A DNA stretch of 5,043 bases from NCBI GenBank assembly GCA_937862675.1, contig CALMEC010000043.1, forward strand, positions 1-5,043, given 5' to 3'. The notes below the pieces were generated by a model. The model worked only from the letters and a program-made list of their open reading frames with translations. It ran no database searches and was not told the origin of the DNA. The stretch's first letter is position 1, and each line of letters starts with the position of its first letter. The position numbers and the translations under genes were made by a program. Shown one piece after another: positions 1-5,043 of this stretch. Source of the DNA: an uncultured Actinomycetes bacterium. Its GTDB lineage: Bacteria; Actinomycetota; Thermoleophilia; Miltoncostaeales; Miltoncostaeaceae.

Positions 1-660
1 GAGGGCATCGACGTCAACTTCGGCTCGACCGGCACGCAGCAGGTCGCGATACAGAACAACACGGTCACCGCCGGAACCACCGGCATCGACGTGACGCGCA
101 CGGCCGGCACCGGCACCGTCACGGCATTCGACGGCAACACGATCAGCGGCAATACCGGTGGCACTGGCGTGCTCGTCAACGGCGCCGTTTTCGATGCCAC
201 GCCGGGCAATCCGATCAATACCGTCAATGGCGGCATGACCACGATCGGCGCCACCGGCAATGGCGTCGGCGCCGGCGGCCTGATCCTCTCGAACGTGACC
301 GGCGACCTCTCCTTCACCGACCTCGATATCGTTAACGACGCCGGTACGGGCCTGCAGGTTCTCGGCACCGGCGCGCTCAACGCCGGCGCCGGCAGCGGAT
401 TCCGCATCGCCGTTGCTGCCGGCGTGGGTTCGCTGGCATCGGTCGGCGGACCCGCACTCGACGTCAACAACGCGTCGCTGTCGCTGCCCTTGGGCAACGT
501 GCAGAGCAGCAACTCGCCGAGCACCGGAATAGCGCTGGTCAATGCCTTCGGCGGGACCGGCACCACCGCCGATCGTGGTGTGGCCGGCGCGTTCGTTGTG
601 AGGTCGCTCATCGGTTCTCCCGGCGCATCCGCCACACGACGGTGCGCGCGGCGAGGTTGA
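1..660 (+). CDS. Secreted beta-solenoid (beta-helix-like) repeat protein, 5' partial, 3' end probably foreign
   Basis: Frame 1 is open from the first base to a TGA at 658-660 (219 codons seen), so the start lies upstream of the window. The protein is dominated by Gly, Thr, Asn, Ala and Val. It has short repeated turns such as QNNTVTAGTTGIDV and GNTISGNTGGTGVLV, then a section (GNGVGAGGLILSNVTG, LSFTDLDIVNDAGTGLQV) typical of very large extracellular proteins built as right-handed parallel beta-helices. Such proteins are usually exported adhesins or surface structures; no enzymatic motif is visible. The repeat character holds to about residue 190 (position 570). After that the frame reads DRGVAGAFVV followed by an Arg-rich tail that is simply the antisense of the neighbouring phosphate permease gene, so the true C-terminus is probably missing. 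Third codon positions carry A/T slightly more often than in the genes to the right. The function is not identified; the fold assignment comes from composition and repeats only. Confidence 0.72.
   Translation, partial: EGIDVNFGSTGTQQVAIQNNTVTAGTTGIDVTRTAGTGTVTAFDGNTISGNTGGTGVLVNGAVFDATPGNPINTVNGGMTTIGATGNGVGAGGLILSNVTGDLSFTDLDIVNDAGTGLQVLGTGALNAGAGSGFRIAVAAGVGSLASVGGPALDVNNASLSLPLGNVQSSNSPSTGIALVNAFGGTGTTADRGVAGAFVVRSLIGSPGASATRRCARRG
571..611 (-). pseudogene. Possible pstB 5' remnant (first ~13 codons)
   Basis: The stop codon of the fused permease gene (TGA, 610-608) overlaps an ATG (611-609) in the ATGA arrangement typical of translationally coupled operon genes. The frame begins MSDLTTNAPATPR, which resembles the short polar N-terminus that precedes the nucleotide-binding domain of PstB. 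PstB, the ATPase of the phosphate transporter, is the gene expected at this place. No Walker A or any other ABC motif follows. From about position 571 leftwards the DNA is better explained as the plus-strand beta-solenoid gene. The frame stays open on the minus strand to the window edge, but its translation there has no PstB character. Calling this pstB is inference from position and start-codon overlap; the left limit is approximate. Confidence 0.35.
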
Positions 661-2593
661 GGACAAGGACGAAGCCCACGAGGACGAGGGCGGCCGCCCA
701 CGAGTGCGCCTGCGCCACCGGCACCGTGGAGTTGATGGTGCCCGTGAAGATGTAGGCCGGAAGGGAGGCGATGGGCTCGAAGAGCGATCGCGAGAAGAAC
801 TGTGCCCCCAGTGCGGTGACCAGAAGCGGCGCGGTCTCCCCCGCGACCCGCGCAACCGCGATCATGACGCCCGTCAGGATCCCGGGCAGCGCGTGGGGAA
901 GGACGACGCTCCACGTGACCCGCCACCGGGGTGCACCGAGGGCGAGCGCGGCCTCGACCTGTGCGGCGGGGACAAGGCGGAGCATCTCGTCCGATGAACG
1001 GACGACGATGGGATACATGATGAACGCGAGCGCCAGTCCGCCCGCGAGTGCGGAGAACACCCCCATCGGGAGCACGACGGCGACGGCGATCACCAGACCC
1101 GCGACGATGGACGGGACGCCGAGCAGCATGTCCGTGAACGCACCCAGGAATGCGGATGCCCTCCGCATTCCTGGGCCGCGAGATGCGCTCTCACGCATGA
1201 AGAGCGCCGTGAGGACGCCCAGCGGGACGGAGACCACGACGGCGACGGCCACCATGATCGCCGTTCCCGTCAGGGCGTGCCTGATGCCGTTGCCCGCCAT
1301 GTCGGGCTCCCCGTCACTCGTGAAGAAGTCCCAGGACAGGCCGCCGGCACCCCTCACGATGCAATAGCCGATGACGAGGACGAGGGGAACGAGGGCGACG
1401 ACGACAGCGATGCGGACCGAGGCCTCGCCGAGTGCCGATCGAAGGCGCCGGGTCCCGCTCACCCGCGGCAGGCCGGCGCGCATGTCCGGAGTCGCCGAGA
1501 CCGCGGTGAGCCTCGATGGCAGCACGACAGCGGACACACGGCGGGTGACCCGTGCCACCGCGGCGGATGATCGGCCCATCACCCTGCGGACGGGCCCCTG
1601 ACCCGTCGTACGCGAGACGAGGACGCGGGCGACCACGTTGACGATGAACGCGATCAGGAAGAGCACGAGGCCCATCGAGATGAGCGCGGAGGTGTGCAGC
1701 GAGCTGACCGCGGAGTTGTATTCGCTCGCGATGGTTCCGGCCAGGGACTGGCCCGATCCCAGGAGCGAGGAGAAGGTGTTCGGCTGGCCGCCGATGATCA
1801 TCATCACCGCGATCGTCTCGCCCACCGCGCGGCCGAGCCCAAGCGCGGCTGCGCCCACGATCCCGGACCGCGCCATGGGCAGGACCGCCGACCGCACCGT
1901 CTCCCATCGCGTCGCACCGAGCGCGAGGGCCGCCTCGGCCTGGTCGCCCGGTACACCCGCGATGACCTCGCGGATCACCGCGGTCATGATCGGGAGGATC
2001 ATGACCGCCAGGACGAGGCCGGCCAGGAGGATCGAGCCGCCGAGCACGGGTCCGTCGAGAGCGCCGATGCCGGGATTGTGCGCGGCGACCCACTCGAGGA
2101 CCGGCTTGACCGCGGGGACGAGGACCAGGAAGCCCCACAGACCGAAGACCACCGACGGGATCGCCGCCAGGAGGTCGACGAGGATCGTCACCGGGCCGCG
2201 CATCCATTTCGGCAGGATCACGACGGTTCCGATCGCGACCCCGACGGCCAGCGGCACGGCGATGGCCATGGCGATCGCCGACGTGGCGATGGTTCCGTAG
2301 ATCGCGGGGAGCGCGCCGAACTGGCCCGTGGCGGGGACCCACTCCCGTCCTGTCAGGAAGTGCCGGATCCCGATCTGATCCCAGGTGGCGCTCGTGAGGC
2401 CGGCCATCTTCAGGACCAGCCACGCGACGGCGGCGACGCCGACGAGTGCAGCGAAGACCGTCACTCCCAGATAGACGCCGTCCGCCAGGCGGCCGGCACG
2501 AGAACGGGTGAGTCCGGTGGGCGGCGTCGCAACGTCGCCCACCGGACCGGCGGGGGCACCAGAGGTGCCACCCGCGGCTTGCGGTGATGTCAT
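608..2593 (-). CDS. pstCA: Phosphate ABC transporter permease, PstC-PstA fusion protein
   Basis: This is the integral-membrane channel of the high-affinity phosphate importer, with both permease subunits on one 661-residue chain. Residues ~1-328 are PstC: an N-terminal membrane segment at ~40-62, the PstC signature REWVPATGQFGALPAIYGT at 84-102, an EAA loop for ATPase contact (EAALALGA...LP, 220-239) and a GET motif at 258-260. Residues ~391-661 are PstA: a membrane segment at ~393-413, WDFFTSDGEPDMAGNGI at 421-437, GVPSIVAG at 492-499, a second EAA loop (548-566) and a second GET (585-587). About 60 basic, loop-like residues join the halves and should lie in the cytoplasm. PstC and PstA are normally separate proteins of roughly 300 residues each. 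The ATG is 18 bases after the pstS stop and has no clear Shine-Dalgarno, so translation is probably coupled to pstS. The gene contains several strong inverted repeats. Both halves look intact, with no missing motif. Confidence 0.96.
   Translation of the reverse strand: MTSPQAAGGTSGAPAGPVGDVATPPTGLTRSRAGRLADGVYLGVTVFAALVGVAAVAWLVLKMAGLTSATWDQIGIRHFLTGREWVPATGQFGALPAIYGTIATSAIAMAIAVPLAVGVAIGTVVILPKWMRGPVTILVDLLAAIPSVVFGLWGFLVLVPAVKPVLEWVAAHNPGIGALDGPVLGGSILLAGLVLAVMILPIMTAVIREVIAGVPGDQAEAALALGATRWETVRSAVLPMARSGIVGAAALGLGRAVGETIAVMMIIGGQPNTFSSLLGSGQSLAGTIASEYNSAVSSLHTSALISMGLVLFLIAFIVNVVARVLVSRTTGQGPVRRVMGRSSAAVARVTRRVSAVVLPSRLTAVSATPDMRAGLPRVSGTRRLRSALGEASVRIAVVVALVPLVLVIGYCIVRGAGGLSWDFFTSDGEPDMAGNGIRHALTGTAIMVAVAVVVSVPLGVLTALFMRESASRGPGMRRASAFLGAFTDMLLGVPSIVAGLVIAVAVVLPMGVFSALAGGLALAFIMYPIVVRSSDEMLRLVPAAQVEAALALGAPRWRVTWSVVLPHALPGILTGVMIAVARVAGETAPLLVTALGAQFFSRSLFEPIASLPAYIFTGTINSTVPVAQAHSWAAALVLVGFVLVLNLAARTVVWRMRRENR
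1143..1175. repeat. Perfect 14-bp inverted repeat, 5-base loop, inside the PstA half
   Basis: CCCAGGAATGCGGA (1143-1156) is followed by the loop TGCCC and then its exact reverse complement TCCGCATTCCTGGG (1162-1175). On the coding (minus) strand it spans codons for GPGMRRASAFLG, the cytoplasmic stretch just before the GVPSIVAG segment of PstA. No T-run follows on either strand, so it does not look like an intrinsic terminator. An mRNA hairpin of this strength inside a coding region is unusual. Its role, if any, is unknown. Confidence 0.85.
1980..2008. repeat. Perfect 12-bp inverted repeat, 5-base loop, inside the PstC half
   Basis: GCGGTCATGATC (1980-1991), loop GGGAG, then GATCATGACCGC (1997-2008). 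It encodes AVMILPIMTA on the minus strand, part of a conserved PstC membrane segment. Because the peptide is itself nearly mirror-symmetric (V-M-I-L-P-I-M-T), coding constraint plus codon bias may explain much of the symmetry. Confidence 0.75.
2257..2280. repeat. 24-bp near-perfect palindrome inside the PstC half
   Basis: CGGCGAT (2257-2263) pairs with ATCGCCG (2274-2280) around the central palindrome GCCATGGC (2265-2272); only the 2264/2273 pair mismatches. It encodes AIAMAIA, a mirror-symmetric peptide in a membrane segment, so it is most likely a by-product of alternating Ala/Ile codons rather than a site. Confidence 0.6.
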
Positions 2594-2611
2594 CCGAGGG
2601 GGGATCGGGGA

Positions 2612-3730
2612 CTACCGCAACTTCGCCAGCTGAGCCTTCGCCTTGGCGAGGTAGGTCGGCGGGAGGGGCGCGAAGCCGAGCCCCGACAGCTTGGCCTGCT
2701 CAGTGCTGGAGTAGAAGTAGTTCAGCATCCCCTTCACACCGGCGAGGCTGCCCGACCGTCCGGCCTTGCCGAAGTCGGTGTAGGCCAGGACCCACGTCGT
2801 GTTGACGATGGGATACGCCGTCTTCGCCGGGCTGAGGGTCAGATCCCAGACGAGGTTGGACGGGATCTTCTTCGGGTCGACGTTGCCGGCACGCACGATG
2901 GCTGGCACCGACGGCGCCATGTAGACGAGCCGACGGATGGTCACCATCTTCGTCTTGCCCTTGACCTTGCGCGGCACCTTGATGACCTCGCTCTTGCCGA
3001 TGGCGGCGAGCTTCGGACCCAGCCCGGCGGCGCGCGCGTCCCCGAGGTCGACGTAGCCGATGGCACCGGAGTTCTGGGAGACGCAGGAGGCCACGCCGGC
3101 GTTACCGGGCGACTTGACCTGGCTGCCACCCCAGTTGGGCACCTGCCCGGCGGTGACCTTCGACTTGAAGTCGGCGCTGGCCTTGGTCAGGAAGGTCGAG
3201 AAGTTGAAGCTGGTACCCGATCCCTCCTGGCGGACGCACAAGACGATCGGCTGGTTCGGGAACTTGAACTTCTTGGTCCGCGGGTTCGTCTTGTTGTCGC
3301 TGACGATGCGGGCGTCGTTCCAGCGTGTGATCGATCCGGAGAAGATCTCACCGAGCGTCTTGCCACGGAGCTGCAGCGCCCCGGGCTGTCCCTGGACGTT
3401 GGTGGGCACGGTGACGGCGCCCAGAAGGGTCGGGAAGTAGAGGACGCCCGATCCGCCGCGCTTCTTGGCGAGGTCCGAGAGCTGCTCGCCGGTGAGCGGC
3501 GCGTCCGAGGCGCCGAAGTCCACGGTGCCGTTGATGAAGTCGTTGATTCCACCGGTGGAGCCCTTGGACGTGTAGCTGCAGGCCCCTTTGCTGTCCTGGC
3601 ACCAGAGCTGGTACGCGATGCGGGGGAAGGAGGCCCCGGAACCCGTCACCTCGGCGGCCGCGGTCGCGGCACCGGCCAGTGCGAGGGTGGCGACGGCCGC
3701 TCCGGCCATCCTGCTGACTCGCTTGTTCAC
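2612..3730 (-). CDS. pstS: Phosphate ABC transporter substrate-binding protein PstS
   Basis: This is the exported protein that binds inorganic phosphate and hands it to the PstCA channel. I choose the GTG at 3730-3728 (372 residues) because GAGAGG at 3746-3741 sits 10 bases upstream and the protein then starts with a clean signal peptide: MNKRVSRM, a hydrophobic stretch AGAAVATLALAGA, and likely cleavage after ATAAA. An ATG at 3757 would add nine residues but has no ribosome binding site. Phosphate-site motifs are in order: TGSGASF (29-35), KGSTGGINDF (56-65), FGASDAPL (72-79, Asp76), RQEGSGTSFNF (167-177) and GAIGYVDL (222-229). In the fourth motif Glu169 replaces the Asp of the usual R-x-D-G-S-G-T. 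Cysteines at 44, 51, 165 and 216 could form two disulfides. No lipobox cysteine follows the signal peptide, so the protein should be freely secreted or held by other means. It is first in the operon with pstCA. Confidence 0.95.
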   Translation of the reverse strand: MNKRVSRMAGAAVATLALAGAATAAAEVTGSGASFPRIAYQLWCQDSKGACSYTSKGSTGGINDFINGTVDFGASDAPLTGEQLSDLAKKRGGSGVLYFPTLLGAVTVPTNVQGQPGALQLRGKTLGEIFSGSITRWNDARIVSDNKTNPRTKKFKFPNQPIVLCVRQEGSGTSFNFSTFLTKASADFKSKVTAGQVPNWGGSQVKSPGNAGVASCVSQNSGAIGYVDLGDARAAGLGPKLAAIGKSEVIKVPRKVKGKTKMVTIRRLVYMAPSVPAIVRAGNVDPKKIPSNLVWDLTLSPAKTAYPIVNTTWVLAYTDFGKAGRSGSLAGVKGMLNYFYSSTEQAKLSGLGFAPLPPTYLAKAKAQLAKLR

Positions 3731-3740
3731 TGAGTTCACA

Positions 3741-3746
3741 CCTCTC
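3741..3746 (-). promoter_or_regulatory. Shine-Dalgarno deciding the pstS start
   Basis: GAGAGG on the minus strand (3746 to 3741) lies 10 bases before the GTG at 3730 and only a few bases inside the alternative ATG frame at 3757. It therefore supports initiation at the GTG. Confidence 0.6.
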
Positions 3747-3859
3747 TGTCGGATCATTCGTCGGGCGTCCGGTGAGCCAGTCTCATGCGAACGCGTGGTC
3801 AGGACGTTATGAACCGAAGCCGGAGCGCTGGGTGGCCAGGTGGAGACGGAGTGGTTGCG

Positions 3860-3910
3860 CTGTCATCGAGCCTGCCACATCTGTGTTCATGTGGGTTCGA
3901 CGATTGACAG
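3860..3910. promoter_or_regulatory. Nested dyad with PHO-box-like elements, candidate operator of pstS
   Basis: Outer arms CTGTCATCG (3860-3868) and CGATTGACAG (3901-3910) match with one bulged base. Inner arms CCACAT (3875-3880) and ATGTGG (3889-3894) share almost the same centre, near 3885. CTGTCAT equals the half-site of the E. coli PHO box. GTTCATGTGGG (3885-3895) closely resembles the 11-base unit G(G/T)TCAYYYRSG of actinobacterial PhoP boxes. TCA or TCA-like cores recur at 63-65, 75-77, 87-89 and 97-99 of the 3800 block, at 10-12-base spacing. Lying about 130-180 bases upstream of pstS, it is a reasonable PhoP or other regulator site. The symmetry is seen directly; the regulator is inference. 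Confidence 0.45.
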
Positions 3911-3946
3911 GCCCGTCTCCCGGATCCGCGACCCCGCTGCTCCCCG

Positions 3947-3981
3947 CCGGCGTCGCGGATTCGCGAGGCCGGTGACGCCGG
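3947..3981. repeat. Inverted repeat with alternative stems upstream of the deacetylase gene
   Basis: CCGGCGTC (3947-3954) pairs with GACGCCGG (3974-3981). An alternative inner stem TCGCG (3953-3957) / CGCGA (3962-3966), loop GATT, shares two bases with the outer arm, so the two folds compete. No T-run follows. It may be an operator or a 5' leader hairpin for the plus-strand gene, or a GC-rich coincidence. Confidence 0.4.
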
Positions 3982-4050
3982 ACGCGTGGACTCGCCCGAA
4001 CCCCGCCGACCGAGGACCGGGCCATGTCGAGACGGTGGACGAGCGGGAGT

Positions 4051-4054
4051 AAGG
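4051..4054 (+). promoter_or_regulatory. Weak Shine-Dalgarno of the deacetylase gene
   Basis: AAGG lies 10 bases before the ATG at 4065, with GGAG five bases further upstream (4046-4049). An in-frame TAA at 4050-4052 rules out an upstream extension, so 4065 is the first possible ATG in this frame. Confidence 0.45.
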
Positions 4055-4064
4055 TCGCCCGGTC

Positions 4065-5043
4065 ATGGGAAAGCGCATCTTCATCATCGTCGCGGCGTCC
4101 GCCATGACGATCGCCTTCACCGCCGCCGCAGCCGATCTCCACGCGTCGTCGCACGGCGCGCCACGGATGTCGGACGACCACCCGGGCTCCGTGGTGCCCC
4201 CGAGCGGGTCCCCCGGTACCCCCACATCGCCCGGCCGGGTGCCACCGCCCCCGGCCACCACGCGCCCCGTACCGCGGATCCCGCCCCCCATCGCCGTTCA
4301 GGACGGACCCCGCCTGTCGGTCATCCTCCGCTCGGGCGGCGGCAGGTCACTCCACACGGGCGACCGCCAGTGCGCCACGCTCTCGAGGCCCGCCGCCGTC
4401 GACCGCCGGCTCTGCGTGACAGGAGGCCCTCACCCCGTCGTCCGTGAGGTCGTGGGATCCCGTTCGATGGCCGCGCCCGATGCCTCGGTGGAGCGTCTCG
4501 GTCCCCGGGCCGTCCGGGTCTCCGTGGACTCCGGCACGCTGCAGCTCGGCCGGGGCGCGACCTACCGCGTCCAGGACTCGCTCACCCGTGCCGGCACCCG
4601 GCCGACGGACTCCGATGCCGTGTCGTTCCGGTGGCGCACCTGGCAGATCACCGGATGTCACGCCACCGGTCCCGCACGCATCTTCCGGGGATCCGGAGCG
4701 AACCGCCAGGTGGGCCTCTCGTTCGACGACGGCCCCAGCGGATACACGGACTCGATCCTGTCCCTGCTCCGCGAGAACGGCGTCCACGCCACGTTCTTCG
4801 TGATCGGCGTCAACATCCCGACTCGCACCGGAGTGCTGCGGCACATCCTCGCGGACGGCGACATGATCGGCGATCACAGCCTGCATCACGAGATGCCGGC
4901 GCAGGTCCCGGGCATCGCGGAGACCCAGCGCCGCATCCGGGACGCGACGGGCTTCACCCCATGCAACTTCCGGCCTCCGGGCGGGGTGTACACATCCGCA
5001 CTGGGGTCCGGGGTCACCGGACTCGGGATGCGTTCGATCTTCT
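4065..5043 (+). CDS. Secreted polysaccharide deacetylase (NodB-homology, CE4 type), 3' partial
   Basis: This predicted metal-dependent hydrolase removes N- or O-acetyl groups from a polysaccharide such as peptidoglycan, chitin or xylan; the substrate cannot be told from the sequence. The 326 codons seen start with a signal peptide (MGKR, then hydrophobic IFIIVAASAMTIAFTAAAA). A Pro/Ser/Gly-rich linker (~40-78) follows, then an unrecognised, probably beta-rich region (~80-205, cysteines 103, 117, 198), then the NodB domain. Visible NodB motifs are LSFDDGP (218-224; Asp221 catalytic base, Asp222 metal ligand), HSLHH (271-275; His271 and His275 metal ligands) and FRPPGG (302-307; Arg303). The catalytic core so far is intact; the later motifs with the conserved Asp-Trp and the Leu-x-His are beyond the window end. 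An in-frame TAA at 4050 fixes the start region. It is divergent from pstS across 334 bases, so shared control is possible but not shown. Confidence 0.92.
   Translation, partial: MGKRIFIIVAASAMTIAFTAAAADLHASSHGAPRMSDDHPGSVVPPSGSPGTPTSPGRVPPPPATTRPVPRIPPPIAVQDGPRLSVILRSGGGRSLHTGDRQCATLSRPAAVDRRLCVTGGPHPVVREVVGSRSMAAPDASVERLGPRAVRVSVDSGTLQLGRGATYRVQDSLTRAGTRPTDSDAVSFRWRTWQITGCHATGPARIFRGSGANRQVGLSFDDGPSGYTDSILSLLRENGVHATFFVIGVNIPTRTGVLRHILADGDMIGDHSLHHEMPAQVPGIAETQRRIRDATGFTPCNFRPPGGVYTSALGSGVTGLGMRSIF

Larger units (their letters stand above)
3731..4064. other. Divergent intergenic region between pstS and the deacetylase gene
   Basis: These 334 bases separate two genes transcribed away from each other and must hold both promoters. 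Visible elements are a nested dyad at 3860-3910, an inverted repeat at 3947-3981 and a perfect TTGACA at 3904-3909 (+). A minus-strand TAACGT at 3809-3804 fits a TANNNT -10 box about 70 bases before the pstS start but has no convincing -35. The plus-strand TTGACA has no matching -10 about 17 bases downstream. No open frame here has protein-like character and no tRNA or other RNA fold is evident. Confidence 0.7.

Noticed and set aside
1..611. Long minus-strand open frame starting at the ATG at 611 and running to the window edge
   Set aside because: Beyond the first ~13 codons its translation is a Pro/Ala/Val/Thr-rich string with no PstB motifs, while the plus strand has clear beta-solenoid repeats. 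The openness is a by-product of high GC.
1143..1175. Hairpin as a transcription terminator within pstCA
   Set aside because: There is no T-run after the stem on either strand and the reading frame continues intact through it.
1314..2423. 369-codon minus-strand frame overlapping the permease gene
   Set aside because: Arg/Gly/Asp/Pro-rich composition typical of an out-of-frame reading of GC-rich DNA; the permease frame is unmistakable.
1694..2587. 297-codon plus-strand frame antisense to the permease
   Set aside because: Arg/Asp/Gly/His-rich shadow with no recognisable domain; it lies entirely opposite pstCA.
3904..3909. Perfect TTGACA as the -35 box of the deacetylase promoter
   Set aside because: No TANNNT-like -10 at 16-18 bases downstream (that stretch is CGCGAC). 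It is more simply part of the outer dyad arm, so I do not call a promoter.
3807..4181. Minus-strand frame of 124 codons in the divergent intergenic region
   Set aside because: Low-complexity Arg/Asp/Gly content, no ribosome binding site, and it overlaps the deacetylase start and the dyad.
4347..4889. 180-codon minus-strand frame opposite the deacetylase
   Set aside because: Antisense shadow: the plus strand carries a signal peptide and all expected NodB motifs in order.

Overview
The window looks like a piece of a GC-rich bacterial genome or metagenome contig. From about position 571 to the end it reads as a consistent actinobacterial segment. The evidence is strong G/C preference at third codon positions, a GTG start, a cysteine-containing PstS and a NodB deacetylase with an FRPPGG motif. 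This style reminds me of Thermoleophilia/Solirubrobacterales, but that taxonomic guess is inference only.

Layout. Positions 1-~570 (+) hold the interior of a secreted, repetitive Gly/Thr/Asn-rich beta-solenoid protein whose start lies outside the window. Positions 608-3730 (-) hold a high-affinity phosphate uptake (Pst) operon. pstS, the periplasmic phosphate-binding protein, comes first. Eighteen bases later comes one 661-codon gene that fuses the two permease subunits PstC and PstA. An ATGA overlap at 608-611 starts a further minus-strand frame exactly where pstB, the ATPase gene, should begin. It stops looking like part of the operon after about 13 codons, where the beta-solenoid coding sequence takes over. 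I read this as a recombination or assembly junction near 571 that removed pstB. Positions 3731-4064 form a divergent intergenic region with a nested dyad at 3860-3910 and a second inverted repeat at 3947-3981. Positions 4065-5043 (+) hold the first 326 codons of a secreted polysaccharide deacetylase (NodB fold), cut off by the window end.

How the genes work together. PstS captures phosphate outside the membrane and the fused PstCA forms the channel. The energising ATPase PstB and the regulator PhoU are not in the window. The deacetylase shares only the divergent control region and probably acts on cell-wall or extracellular polysaccharide. Joint control under phosphate limitation is possible but unproven.

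Most of the window is ordinary. The points worth a second look are the PstC-PstA fusion, the junction that replaces pstB, a perfect 14-bp inverted repeat inside the permease gene, and the nested dyad between the divergent genes. I see no RNA genes, CRISPR array or insertion sequence.
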